A DNA stretch of 64,000 nt, taken from Aeromicrobium sp. Leaf245 (GTDB lineage Bacteria; Actinomycetota; Actinomycetes; Propionibacteriales; Nocardioidaceae). A program made the position numbers and the translations under genes. Below, piece after piece: positions 32,507 through 40,660 of the stretch. The stretch is taken from assembly GCF_942548115.1 (NCBI RefSeq), contig NZ_OW824151.1, positions 1,674,001-1,738,000 on the forward strand. The letters run 5' to 3'. Numbering within the stretch: the first letter of the stretch is position 1; each line of letters starts with the position of its first letter. Below the pieces are notes generated by a model. The model searched no databases. It was not told the DNA's origin and saw only the letters and a list, made by a program, of their open reading frames with translations.

Positions 32507-33751
32507 ATGACCTCCGCTCCGGCCGGCACCGTTCCTGCTCGTCCCGCGCCTACTCCCGCCGACACCGCACCCGTGCCCACCCGGCACCGGGCCGCCCAGG
32601 CGCGAGGTGCTCGCATGGGTCGCCCCCTGCGGGTGTTCGGTCGGGTGCGTCAGGTCGACGAGTCGCTCCTGCGGTCCATCGGGGAGTGCTACCTGCGCAT
32701 CGACGACCCCGGAGCGCGGGTGGCCGCGGCGTTCCGTGCGAAGGGCGCGGACCGCGTGACCCACGACCAGCTGCGTCGCGCGCTCGAGGGGGACCTGGAG
32801 GGAGCGCCACCGGTGCTCCGCGACCTCCTCGGCGTGGTCTCCACGACGCCGGACTGGGTCGACTGGGACTTGTTGGAGGAGGGTGCGCGGGTCTACCGGA
32901 CCTTCGGCCGCAACGCGGGCGACGTGCTGCTCCAGCTGTCGCTGATCGGCGGCTACCGCTTCGGCGGGCCCACCGACCTGCTCGTCGCGACCGGTGGACT
33001 GACGGGCGAGACGACGGTGCGGCGGCTGGCCGAGACCCAGCACTGGACGATCGCCGTCTCCCAGCCCGGCGCCATGCGCCCCGGAGCGCTCGGCTGGCGA
33101 CTCACGGTGCACGTCCGGCTCATGCACGCGATCGTGAACCAGCGCTTCTCCGAGGGGGACCGCTGGGACACCGGGCACTGGGGCGCCCCGATCAACCAGA
33201 CCGACCAGGCCGCGACGCTCGGGCTGTTCTCGGGAGCGCTGCTGCTGGGCGTGCGCGCGCTCGGCGTGCCGGTCTCCAAGGACGAGTCTCGAGCGGTGAT
33301 GCACCTGTGGCGCTACATCGGCTGGCTGCTGGGCGTGGACGAGGCGTGGCTGTTCGACACCGAGCGCGAGCAGCACCACTTCAACTACCACGTGCTGCTG
33401 AGCCAGGACGACATCACCGACGCCGGGCGCAGGCTGACGCAGAGCATCGTCGATGCGCAGCCGCACCTGCACTACCGCCGGTTCGCCCGGTTCCACCGCT
33501 GGTACGCACCCCGACGGCTGCTCAGCATGCTCCGGCCGTTCCTCGGCACCGCGAGCATGCGCGAGCTCGGGCTGCCGCTGCGCCTGCCGTGGGCCACGGT
33601 CAACGCCCTGGTCGGCAACGCCGTGCGGTACCGCGTGCTGGGCAGGACTGAACGGGGTCGCCGCCACATCGACACGTGGTCCGCGCGCTACCGCGACGAG
33701 CAGCTCCACCGGTACTTCGGTGACACCGCGCCCGACGTCGGCTCGCTCTGA
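32507..33751 (+). CDS. MpaB/DUF2236-family oxygenase-like protein
   Basis: 414-aa protein of the DUF2236 family, which includes latex-clearing Lcp and MpaB heme-b-dependent oxygenases. Family features seen are RPLRVFGRVRQVDESLLRSIGECYLRIDDPGARVAAAF, LLQLSLIGGYRFGGPTDLLVATGGLTGETTVRRLAETQHWT, VHVRLMHAIVNQRFSEGDRWDTGHWGAPINQTDQAATLGLFS and LWRYIGWLLGVDEAWLF. The internal RL.HA, a probable heme-contact region, is conserved. The ATG follows the palindrome. The substrate is unknown; inferred regulation is by the divergent TetR. The N-terminal 45 residues are Pro/Ala-rich and non-conserved in style. Confidence 0.85.
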   Translation: MTSAPAGTVPARPAPTPADTAPVPTRHRAAQARGARMGRPLRVFGRVRQVDESLLRSIGECYLRIDDPGARVAAAFRAKGADRVTHDQLRRALEGDLEGAPPVLRDLLGVVSTTPDWVDWDLLEEGARVYRTFGRNAGDVLLQLSLIGGYRFGGPTDLLVATGGLTGETTVRRLAETQHWTIAVSQPGAMRPGALGWRLTVHVRLMHAIVNQRFSEGDRWDTGHWGAPINQTDQAATLGLFSGALLLGVRALGVPVSKDESRAVMHLWRYIGWLLGVDEAWLFDTEREQHHFNYHVLLSQDDITDAGRRLTQSIVDAQPHLHYRRFARFHRWYAPRRLLSMLRPFLGTASMRELGLPLRLPWATVNALVGNAVRYRVLGRTERGRRHIDTWSARYRDEQLHRYFGDTAPDVGSL

Positions 33752-33806
33752 GGTCGGTGCGCTCTGAGGTCGGGGCGCTCCGAGGTCGGGGCGCTCCGAG
33801 GTCGGA
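33749..33806 (+). repeat. 16-bp tandem repeat, about 3.6 units
   Basis: The unit TGAGGTCGGTGCGCTC recurs with 1-2 changes (TGAGGTCGGGGCGCTC, CGAGGTCGGGGCGCTC), starting at the MpaB-family stop codon and ending 36 bp upstream of the next gene. Each unit adds a near-identical stop-region copy, suggesting slippage or local duplication. It can be a hotspot for copy-number variation. Confidence 0.85.
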
Positions 33807-33841
33807 TTGCGGATCGTCCGCCGGTGCGTAGCGTCGAGGGC

Positions 33842-34060
33842 ATGACTGATCTGACCCCCGAGAAGCTCGAAGCTGTCCAGAACGTCGTCGACCGCGTGGG
33901 CGCCTACCAGGACGGTGCCCCCGAGGGCACCGTCGAGACGGAGCTGCGCAAGGGCCTGGGCGAGGCCGACGTGACGCTGGAGGACCAGCACGTGACCGCA
34001 CTCGCCGAGGCCATCGAGGCCGCCGACGGCGACGTCGACGCCGCCTCCGTGCTCGGCTGA
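33842..34060 (+). CDS. Small acidic protein of unknown function
   Basis: 72-aa acidic protein: MTDLTPEKLEAVQNVVDRVGAYQDGAPEGTVETELRKGLGEADVTLEDQHVTALAEAIEAADGDVDAASVLG. Amphipathic helices predominate (EKLEAVQNVVDRVGAYQ, ALAEAIEAADG), with no Cys, membrane segment or catalytic motif. It resembles short single-domain actinobacterial hypothetical proteins. Start and frame are supported by ATG and codon usage (G/C at third positions). The gene downstream begins 13 bp after its stop, probably cotranscribed. Confidence 0.6.
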   Translation: MTDLTPEKLEAVQNVVDRVGAYQDGAPEGTVETELRKGLGEADVTLEDQHVTALAEAIEAADGDVDAASVLG

Positions 34061-34073
34061 CCGAGGTCGGCAC

Positions 34074-34571
34074 CTGAGTCCCGTCCACCCCGCCGTCCAC
34101 CGGGCGCCGCTGCGCTCGCGCGACGACACCGTCGACCACGCCGCAGCCGTCGAGCACGCGCTGCGGCGTGGTGTCGTCGGCCTGGGCGGTCGACTCGACG
34201 TCACTCCCGCGAACCTCGACGAGGCGATCGGGCGGGTCGAGCAGCAGCACGGTGAGCGTGTCGCCGCCCGTCTGGAGCGCTTCGCCGCCCTGCCCGTCGG
34301 CGACTTCGTCTGGACACGCGACGACGACGCGGATCTGTGGCTCGGCCGGATCGAGGGGGAGTGGCGCTTCGACGAAGCGCCTGCAGCGGCAGCGGCGGAC
34401 CTCCAGCACGTCCGCTCCTGCCGGTGGTCGGACGCGCCCGTGCCGTGGTCGGACGTCCCCGCCGCGGTGCCCGCCACCTTCGCTCGCGGCGGCCGCAACT
34501 TCCAGCGCATCCACGACGCCGAGGCCGAGGCAGCGACGTCCCGGTGGTGGGCCGAGCACGGCTCACCGTGA
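34074..34571 (+). CDS. Conserved actinobacterial protein with apparent CTG start
   Basis: An open frame of 165 codons with G/C-rich third positions and clear protein character: LSPVHPAVHRAPLRSRDDTVDHAAAVEHALRRGVVGLGG, FAALPVGDFVWTRDDDADLWLGRIEGEWRFD, ADLQHVRSCRWSDAPVPWSDVPAAVPATFARGGRNFQRIHDAEAEAATSRWW. No ATG, GTG or TTG lies in frame upstream; the first GTG is after two-thirds of the frame. GAGG at 34063-34066 is seven bases before CTG-AGT, making CTG the likely start. The function is unknown; the WTRDDDxxxWLGRI and 'RGGRNFQRI' segments look like a small catalytic or binding domain. Alternative: a pseudogene that lost its start codon. Confidence 0.7.
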   Translation: MSPVHPAVHRAPLRSRDDTVDHAAAVEHALRRGVVGLGGRLDVTPANLDEAIGRVEQQHGERVAARLERFAALPVGDFVWTRDDDADLWLGRIEGEWRFDEAPAAAAADLQHVRSCRWSDAPVPWSDVPAAVPATFARGGRNFQRIHDAEAEAATSRWWAEHGSP

Positions 34572-34596
34572 CGTCGGGCGACGCGAGCCGATCAGG

Positions 34597-35637
34597 TCAC
34601 TCGGGCAACCACGGGTCGATCATCGTCATCCCGGCCACGGCCGCCTGGTCGAAGGTGGGCAGCAGGGCGGCTGCGGCCTGAAGGCCGATGGTGCGCTCCA
34701 CCAGGAGGTCGGGGCGCAGTCGTCCGCTCGCCACCAGCTCCATCATCGGCGGATAGTCGACGGCGGCCATGCCGTGGCTGCCGAGGACGTCGAGCTCCCA
34801 GGCGATGGCCCGCTCGAGCGGGACTCGCGGATGTCCCTCGACACCGGGCAGCAGGCCGACCTGCACCATGCGGCCCCGACGCCGCAGGCTCAGCAGCGAC
34901 GTCGCACTCGTCTGCTCGCTCCCCACCGCGTCCATGGCGACGTGGGACCCGCCGCCGGTCAGGTCGGCGACCGTGGCGGGCACGTCGTCGTCGGCCGTCA
35001 CGGTGTGCTCGGCGCCCAGACGGGCGGCGACGGCCAGGGCCTCGGGGTTGCGGTCGACGGCCACGACGCGCGCACCCAGGGCGTGCGCGACCATGACGGC
35101 GCTCAGGCCGACGCCGCCGGCACCGACCACCGTGACCCACTCGCCCTCGCGCAGGCGCGCCCGGGCGACGAGAGCCCGGTAGGCGGTCGCGAACCGGCAG
35201 CCCAGGGCGGCGGCGGTCGCGAACTCGACGCCGTCGGGCACGGCGACGAGGTTCGTGTCGGCCGCGTGCAGGGCGACGTGCTGGGCGAACGACCCCCAGT
35301 GCGTGAAGCCGGGCTGCTGCTGGTCGGGGCACACCTGGGCATCGCCGGCTCGGCACCAGTCGCAGCGTCCGCACCCGCACACGAAGGGCGTGGTGACCCG
35401 GTCGCCGACCGCCCAGTCGGCCACGCCGGACCCGACCTCGCTCACGACACCGGCGAGCTCGTGCCCCGGGACGTGGGGGAACACGAGGTCCTCGTGCCCG
35501 GCCCAGGCGTGCCAGTCGCTGCGGCACAGCCCGGTGGCACGAACCTCGACGACGACCCCGCCGTCGGGCGCCACCGGACGTGCGACGTCCCGCACGTCCG
35601 GAGACGCACGGACAGTGTCGAGGACCATGGCGCGCAC
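34597..35637 (-). CDS. Zinc-dependent alcohol dehydrogenase (MDR family)
   Basis: NAD(P)-dependent oxidoreductase of 346 aa. The catalytic zinc region is ATGLCRSDWHAWAGHEDLVFPHVPGHELAGVVSEVGSGV (Cys, His and Glu ligands), and the structural zinc lobe has four Cys in VCGCGRCDWCRAGDAQVC. The nucleotide fold is GEWVTVVGAGGVGLSAVMVAHALGARVVAVDRNPEALAVAA with Asp at the end of beta-2, consistent with NAD+. The start is GTG (VRAMVLDTV); ATG three codons in is possible. Substrate unknown. It is divergent from the small GPGG membrane gene, tail to tail with the CTG-start gene. Confidence 0.93.
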   Translation of the reverse strand: MRAMVLDTVRASPDVRDVARPVAPDGGVVVEVRATGLCRSDWHAWAGHEDLVFPHVPGHELAGVVSEVGSGVADWAVGDRVTTPFVCGCGRCDWCRAGDAQVCPDQQQPGFTHWGSFAQHVALHAADTNLVAVPDGVEFATAAALGCRFATAYRALVARARLREGEWVTVVGAGGVGLSAVMVAHALGARVVAVDRNPEALAVAARLGAEHTVTADDDVPATVADLTGGGSHVAMDAVGSEQTSATSLLSLRRRGRMVQVGLLPGVEGHPRVPLERAIAWELDVLGSHGMAAVDYPPMMELVASGRLRPDLLVERTIGLQAAAALLPTFDQAAVAGMTMIDPWLPE

Positions 35638-35749
35638 CGTCCCATCCTCCCATCTCCGGAAGATCGCTCCGGATGCGCGCCCGGCCGCCCGGTCCTACGT
35701 TGACGGGAACGACCGGTCCAGCGCGGACCGGGCGGGAAGGAGCACCATC

Positions 35750-35896
35750 ATGTGGGACACCATCTTGTGGATCGCCGCCGTGGTCATCGGCATCATCGGC
35801 GTGCTGCGCATCGTGCGCGGCGACATCCTCTGGGGCGCGGTGCTGATCGTCGTGGCGCTGCTCGTCGGACCCGGCGGCGTGAGCCTGCTGACCTGA
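35750..35896 (+). CDS. GPGG-motif small membrane protein
   Basis: 48-aa protein: MWDTILWIAAVVIGIIGVLRIVRGDILWGAVLIVVALLVGPGGVSLLT. Two hydrophobic segments (ILWIAAVVIGIIGVLRI and ILWGAVLIVVALLVG) flank a short polar turn, ending in the GPGG motif that defines this actinobacterial family. AAGGAG lies eight bases upstream of the ATG. The function is unknown; similar to small stress-associated membrane proteins. It is divergent from the alcohol dehydrogenase. Confidence 0.85.
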   Translation: MWDTILWIAAVVIGIIGVLRIVRGDILWGAVLIVVALLVGPGGVSLLT

Positions 35897-35989
35897 CGCG
35901 GACCGTGCCGTGGACCGGGGCGCTTCCACGGGAGCGTTTCGGGGGGCCGGGCACCGGGTAGGTCATGGGCAGTCTGCGAAAGGACACCC

Positions 35990-36448
35990 ATGAGCACCAT
36001 CACCGAGACCATCGACGTCGACGTGGACGTCACCACCGCCTACGACCAGTGGACGCAGTTCGAGGACTTCCCGCAGTTCATGGAGGGCGTCGAGCGCATC
36101 GACCAGCGGGACGACACGCACCTGCACTGGGTGATCAAGGTCGGACCGGTCACGCGTGAGTTCGACGCGACCGTCACCGAGCAGCACCCCGACGAGCGGG
36201 TCGCCTGGCGCTCCGACGACGGACCTGAGCACGCGGGCGTCGTGACGTTCCACCGCCTCGGCGACACCAGCACCCGTGTGACGGTGCAGATGGACGTCGA
36301 TCCCGAGGGCTTCGTGGAGAAGGTGGCCGACAAGACCGGCATCCTCGAGCGCCGCACGCAGGGCGACCTGCGGAACTTCAAGAAGTTCATCGAGTCCCGG
36401 GGCGGTCAGGAGACCGGCGCCTGGCGGGGCGACGTCGAGCACCCCTGA
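35990..36448 (+). CDS. SRPBCC-family protein (cyclase/dehydrase type)
   Basis: 152-aa single-domain protein: MSTITETIDVDVDVTTAYDQWTQFEDFPQFMEGVERIDQRDDTHLHWVIKVGPVTREFDATVTEQHPDERVAWRSDDGPEHAGVVTFHRLGDTSTRVTVQMDVDPEGFVEKVADKTG. The 'TAY.QWTQFEDFPQFM.GV' motif and the second 'WRS..G..HAG.V.F' strand identify the polyketide_cyc/SRPBCC family common in actinobacterial stress regulons. The ligand is unknown. The ATG is close to an AGGACACC ribosome site. A bidirectional stem-loop follows. Confidence 0.88.
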   Translation: MSTITETIDVDVDVTTAYDQWTQFEDFPQFMEGVERIDQRDDTHLHWVIKVGPVTREFDATVTEQHPDERVAWRSDDGPEHAGVVTFHRLGDTSTRVTVQMDVDPEGFVEKVADKTGILERRTQGDLRNFKKFIESRGGQETGAWRGDVEHP

Positions 36449-36493
36449 GCGAGCACGTCCGGTCCTGACCTCCGGTCGCGACCAGCAGGCGAG

Positions 36494-36521
36494 CCGCCCG
36501 TCCGATCACTCGGACGGGCGG
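36494..36521. terminator. Bidirectional stem-loop
   Basis: CCGCCCGTCCGA and TCGGACGGGCGG form a perfect 12-bp stem with a 4-nt TCAC loop, then TTCCTC. It lies 46 bp past the SRPBCC stop. The stop codon of the opposing MerR gene falls in its loop, so one arm is coding sequence. Confidence 0.75.
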
Positions 36522-36910
36522 TTCCTCTGTGCGACAGCGGCCAGGTCCCGCGCGAAGCCACGGGCCGCCTCGGTCTTGGCCTCGAGCTCCTCGAGGCGTT
36601 CGACCACCGTCGCCCGGACCTCGTCGAGCCGGTCGAGGGCATGTTGCGTCTGCTCGGTCGTGGCGGCCGGGTCCTGGAGCAGGTCGAGGATGCCGAGCAC
36701 CTCGCCGATCTCCTCGACCGAGAAGCCCAGCGGCTTCATCTTCTTGATGAGCTCGAGCCGCGCCACGGCGGCCTCGGAGTACAGCCGGAAGCCTCCGGTG
36801 CTGCGCGCGTCGGGGATGACGAGCCCGGCCTCCTCGTAGAAGCGGATGGTGCGCAGGCTCAGGCCGACGCGCTCGGCGATCTCGCCGATCTGCATCTGCA
36901 CGGCGCTCAT
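36506..36910 (-). CDS. MerR-family transcriptional regulator
   Basis: 134-aa regulator with an N-terminal winged HTH: MQIGEIAERVGLSLRTIRFYEEAGLVIPDARSTGGFRLYSEAAVARLELIKKMKPLGFSVEEIGEVLGILD, followed by a dimerisation coiled coil (ALDRLDEVRATVVERLEELEAKTEAARGFARDL). No metal-binding Cys or large effector domain is present. It ends in the bidirectional stem-loop. Its target is unknown; RNase J follows 23 bp upstream in the same direction, so the two are close but not obviously linked. Confidence 0.88.
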   Translation of the reverse strand: MSAVQMQIGEIAERVGLSLRTIRFYEEAGLVIPDARSTGGFRLYSEAAVARLELIKKMKPLGFSVEEIGEVLGILDLLQDPAATTEQTQHALDRLDEVRATVVERLEELEAKTEAARGFARDLAAVAQRNRPSE

Positions 36911-36932
36911 CCCCCCGTGGCCCCGCCGTCGG

Positions 36933-38681
36933 TCATTCCTCGACGACGATGGCGTGGATGATCGGCTCGCGTCGGTAGGTGCGACGCATCCACGAGGCGG
37001 CGGTGCGCTCGATGGACTCCTCGGCGTCGGCCGGCGTCTTCCCGTCCGCCTTCTTCAGGGCCGAGGCCAGCTGCTGGGTGAGCGGCTCGAAGTCGCGCAG
37101 GTCCTCCATGAGGCCGTGCATCACGTACTCCGGCGGCTCGGCGAACGTGCCGCGCTCGACGTCGACGATCGCGATGATCGTGAGCATGCCCTCGTTGGCG
37201 AGGGTGCGCCGCTCCTCGAGCGTGTGCTCGGTCGTGCGGCCGACCACCATGTTCTCGACGTAGACGTGCTCGTTCGGCAGGTGTCCGCTGACCCGGGCGT
37301 GGCCGTCGACGAGGTCGACGACGTCGCCGTCGGTGCACAGCAGCACCGAGGAGTGGGGGATGCCGGTGCGCTCGGCGATGGCGCCGTTGGCGTGCAGGTG
37401 GCGCCACTCGCCGTGCACCGGCAGCACGTGCTTGGGTCGCACGATGTTGTAGCAGTACGCGAGCTCGCCGGCGCTGGCGTGGCCCGACACGTGGACCTTC
37501 GCGTTGCCGGAGTGCACCACGTTGGCGCCGCGGAACGCGAGGCCGTTGATGAGCCGGAAGACGGCGTTCTCGTTGCCGGGGATGAGCGAGCTGGCCAGGA
37601 GCACGGTGTCGCCCTCGCCGACGTCGATCTGGTGGGTGCCGTCGGCCATGCGGGCCAGTGCGGCCATGGGCTCGCCCTGGGAGCCGGTGCACACGAGCAC
37701 GACCTGGTTCGGGGCGAGGTTGTTCGCGGCCTTGAGGTCCACCAGCAGTCCCTTGGGCACCTTGAGGTAGCCGAGCTCCTGGGCGAGGGCCATGTTGCGC
37801 ACCATCGACCGGCCGACGAACACGACCTTGCGCCGGCTGGCGTGCGCGGCGTCGAGCACCTGCTGGATGCGGTGCACGTGGCTGGCGAAGCTGGAGACGA
37901 TGATGCGGCGCGGGGCCGTGCGGAACACGGTCTCGATGGCCGGCTGCAGCTCGCGCTCGGAGGTGGTGAAGCCCGGCACCTCGGCGTTGGTCGAGTCGGT
38001 GAGGAACAGGTCGACGCCCTCCTCGCCGAGCCGCGCGAACGCGCGCAGGTCGGTGATGCGGTCGTCGAGCGGGAACTGGTCCATCTTGAAGTCGCCGGTG
38101 TGCAGCACGAGGCCGGCGGACGTGCGGATGGCCACGGCGAGGCCGTCGGGGATGGAGTGGTTGACGGCGATGAACTCCAGCTCGAACGGACCGAGCTTCA
38201 TCACGTCGCCGGCGGCCACGGTCTTCAGGGGCGGGTCGACCGTGTGCTCGCGGAACTTGGCGCTCACGAACGCGAGGGTGAGCTTGCTGCCGATCACCGG
38301 GATGTCGCCCCGCTCGCGCAGCAGGTAGGGCGTGGCACCGATGTGGTCCTCGTGGCCGTGGGTGAGCACGAGGCCCACCACGTCGTCGAGCCGGTCACGG
38401 ATGGCCGAGAAGTCGGGGAGGATCACGTCGATGCCCGGCTGGTGCTCCTCGGGGAACAGCAGGCCGCAGTCGACGAGCAGGATCTTGCCGTCGTGCTCGA
38501 AGGCGGTCATGTTGCGGCCGACCTCGCCGAGGCCGCCGAGCGGCATGACCCGCAGGCCGCCCTTCGGCAGGCGGGAGGGTGCCTGGCGCCTCGGCTTCGT
38601 GGCGGAGCGGTTGTTCTTGTTGGTGTTCCCGTTCCCGTTGCGGTTGCGGTTGTTGCTGCGGTTGCCGTTGTTGTTGGCCAT
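36933..38681 (-). CDS. rnj: Ribonuclease J
   Basis: 5'-3' exo/endoribonuclease of the beta-CASP metallo-beta-lactamase family, for mRNA and rRNA processing. 582 aa. Zinc motif I is LTHGHEDHIGATPYLLRE; further ligands are in HTGDFKMDQFPL. Beta-CASP motifs: FLTDSTNAEVPGFT, IIVSSFASHVHRIQQ, VFVGRSMVRNM, LVCTGSQGEPMAAL, HVSGHASAGEL and LPVHGEWRHLHANGAIAE. The first 30 residues are Asn/Arg/Gly-rich (MANNNGNRSNNRNRNGNG...), an unusual low-complexity extension. It is followed on the same strand by prfC's neighbour MerR. RNase J is the usual actinobacterial enzyme, acting with RNase E. Confidence 0.96.
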   Translation of the reverse strand: MANNNGNRSNNRNRNGNGNTNKNNRSATKPRRQAPSRLPKGGLRVMPLGGLGEVGRNMTAFEHDGKILLVDCGLLFPEEHQPGIDVILPDFSAIRDRLDDVVGLVLTHGHEDHIGATPYLLRERGDIPVIGSKLTLAFVSAKFREHTVDPPLKTVAAGDVMKLGPFELEFIAVNHSIPDGLAVAIRTSAGLVLHTGDFKMDQFPLDDRITDLRAFARLGEEGVDLFLTDSTNAEVPGFTTSERELQPAIETVFRTAPRRIIVSSFASHVHRIQQVLDAAHASRRKVVFVGRSMVRNMALAQELGYLKVPKGLLVDLKAANNLAPNQVVLVCTGSQGEPMAALARMADGTHQIDVGEGDTVLLASSLIPGNENAVFRLINGLAFRGANVVHSGNAKVHVSGHASAGELAYCYNIVRPKHVLPVHGEWRHLHANGAIAERTGIPHSSVLLCTDGDVVDLVDGHARVSGHLPNEHVYVENMVVGRTTEHTLEERRTLANEGMLTIIAIVDVERGTFAEPPEYVMHGLMEDLRDFEPLTQQLASALKKADGKTPADAEESIERTAASWMRRTYRREPIIHAIVVEE

Positions 38682-38689
38682 GGGGTTCC

Positions 38690-40294
38690 TCAGGAGGTGG
38701 GAGTGCGGTCATCGACGTCGGCTGAGAGCGACTCGAAGGTGATGTCTGGGTGGTTGCGGGCGACGAACTGCAGCCGCCAGCGGTCGGAGAAGACCGCTAG
38801 GGCAGCGCCGTCGCTGCGTTCGAACGTCTCCACGCCGTTGGTGCCGGCGAGGGTCTCGCGGTCGGCCGGCTCGATGCGCCGGGCGACGGTGTAGGGGAGG
38901 GGCTCGAGCCTGGTCTCGGCGTTGAACTCGCGGGCCAGGCGGTCGGTCACGACCTCGAACTGCATGGGGCCGACGGCCGCCAGGACCGGGGCCTGGTCGC
39001 CGCGGAAGTCGGAGCGGAGGACCTGCACGACGCCCTCACGGTCGAGCTGCTCGATGCCGCGGCGGAACTGCTTGAAGCGCGAGGTGTCGCGCGCCGTGAT
39101 GGTCGCGAAGTGCTCGGGGGCGAACTTGGGGATCGGCGGGTACACGACAGTCGGGCCGAGGTGCAGGGTGTCGCCGATGGCGAGCTGGGACGCGTTGACC
39201 AGCCCGATCACGTCGCCGGGGTAGGCGAGGTCGGTCGTCTCGCGGTCGCGTCCGAACAGGTTCTGCGCGTACTTGGTGGCGAACGGCCGCCCGCTCTGGG
39301 CGTGGGTGACGACCTCGCCGCGCTCGAACACGCCCGAGCAGATCCGTGCGAAGGCCACGTGGTCGCGGTGAGCGGTGTTCATGCCCGCCTGGATCTTGAA
39401 CACGAAGGCGCTGAAGGGGGAGTCGACCGGTCGCGGGTCGCCCTTCGCGTCCAGGCGCGCACGAGGCGCGGGCGCCAGCTCGAGCATGACCTCGAGCAGC
39501 TGGGTGATGCCGAAGTTGAGGGCCGCCGCTGCGAACAGCACGGGCGTGGTGCGACCGGCCAGGAAGGACTCGGGGTCGTGGTCGGCGCCGTCCGCGCTCA
39601 GGAGCTCGACGCCGCCGACGGCCTCCTGCCACGGGTCGCCGAAGACCTCGTCGGCGCGCTCGGGTGCGTGGACCGTCTCGCCCGCGCGGGTGGCGCCGCC
39701 GGAGGTGCGCTCGTACTCGACAGCGTGACCGTGCCGACGGTCGAGCACGCCGCGGAAGTCGCCGGCGATGCCGATCGGCCAGGTGATCGGCGTGGGTCGG
39801 ATGTCGATCCGCTGCTGGATCTGGTCGAGCAGCTCGAGGGGGTCGAGTCCCGGTCGGTCCCACTTGTTGATGACGGTGATGACGGGGATGCCGCTGCGGT
39901 GGCAGACGTCGAACAGCTTGAGCGTCTGGGGCTCCAGACCCTTGGCGCCGTCCAGCAGCATCACCGCGAAGTCGACGGCCGAGAGCACGCGGTAGGTGTC
40001 CTCGGAGAAGTCGGCGTGACCCGGGGTGTCGACCAGGTTGATGACGTGGCCCTCGTGCTCGAACTGCAGCGCCGTCGAGGAGATCGAGATGCCGCGGGCC
40101 TTCTCCATCTCCATCCAGTCCGAGACGGTGGCCCTGCGCCCGGCCTTGCCGTGCGTGGCGCCGGCCTCCGAGATCACCCGGGCATGCAGGGCCAGGGCCT
40201 CGGTGAGCGTCGACTTGCCGGCGTCGGGGTGCGAGATCACCGCGAAGGTCCGGCGGCGAGCCGCCTCGGCGAGCAGGGAGGTGGGGGAGGACAT
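38690..40294 (-). CDS. prfC: Peptide chain release factor 3 (RF3 GTPase)
   Basis: Recycles RF1/RF2 from the ribosome after peptide release. 534 aa. G1 is ISHPDAGKSTLTEALAL, G2 includes KARGISISS, G3 VDTPGHADFSEDTYRVL, G4 INKWDRPG. After the G domain come the RF3-specific domains with QVLRSDFRGDQAPVLAAVGPMQFEVVTDRLAREFNAETRLEPLPY and VFSDRWRLQFVARNHPDI. The ATG at 40294 directly precedes the G domain. It ends 8 bp before the RNase J start on the same strand, so the two may form an operon. RF3 is not universal in actinobacteria. Confidence 0.95.
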   Translation of the reverse strand: MSSPTSLLAEAARRRTFAVISHPDAGKSTLTEALALHARVISEAGATHGKAGRRATVSDWMEMEKARGISISSTALQFEHEGHVINLVDTPGHADFSEDTYRVLSAVDFAVMLLDGAKGLEPQTLKLFDVCHRSGIPVITVINKWDRPGLDPLELLDQIQQRIDIRPTPITWPIGIAGDFRGVLDRRHGHAVEYERTSGGATRAGETVHAPERADEVFGDPWQEAVGGVELLSADGADHDPESFLAGRTTPVLFAAAALNFGITQLLEVMLELAPAPRARLDAKGDPRPVDSPFSAFVFKIQAGMNTAHRDHVAFARICSGVFERGEVVTHAQSGRPFATKYAQNLFGRDRETTDLAYPGDVIGLVNASQLAIGDTLHLGPTVVYPPIPKFAPEHFATITARDTSRFKQFRRGIEQLDREGVVQVLRSDFRGDQAPVLAAVGPMQFEVVTDRLAREFNAETRLEPLPYTVARRIEPADRETLAGTNGVETFERSDGAALAVFSDRWRLQFVARNHPDITFESLSADVDDRTPTS

Positions 40295-40418
40295 CGACCC
40301 GACTCTAACGGCGCGGCAGTGTGCACGGACCGGCAGCGCCGTCTTGCGGGTCGCGCGACGACACACGGACGGGGTCCCGACCACCTCTCCTGTGGCCGAA
40401 GGACCCGCCCCACGGGCC

Positions 40419-40450
40419 TCGCGATTCCCATCACCTGATGGGAATCGCGA
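40419..40450. repeat. Perfect palindrome 1 (TCGCGATTCCCATCA arms)
   Basis: Arms TCGCGATTCCCATCA and TGATGGGAATCGCGA, 15 bp each, separated by 2 bp. It lies in the 366-bp gap between prfC and the spermidine-synthase-like gene, far from a stop codon, so it is not an obvious terminator. It shares a GATTCCCA core with the palindrome at 43101-43134. Confidence 0.75.
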
Positions 40451-40468
40451 GCTCACCTGGGTTTCCTG

Positions 40469-40502
40469 CCACTCACCGTGGCGTGCGCGCCATGGTGAGT
40501 GG
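40469..40502. repeat. Palindrome 2 (CCACTCACCGTGGCG arms)
   Basis: Arms CCACTCACCGTGGCG and CGCCATGGTGAGTGG with one mismatch, separated by 4 bp. It lies 19 bp past palindrome 1 in the same gap. Both could be part of one promoter-proximal structured region; nothing else is seen in the gap. Confidence 0.65.
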
Positions 40503-40660
40503 GGGAGAACCGAGGTGGGTGCGGGGCACTCGGCTCTGGCGGGCCCTCAGGTGCGGGCGGGAATCTCGAGCGTGGGCGCGAGGCCCGGTCGCCGACGCAC
40601 GATCGCCTCGCCCGGCGTCCGCTACGGTGCAGGCCGGGACGCGTCCGAAGGAGGGGTTCG

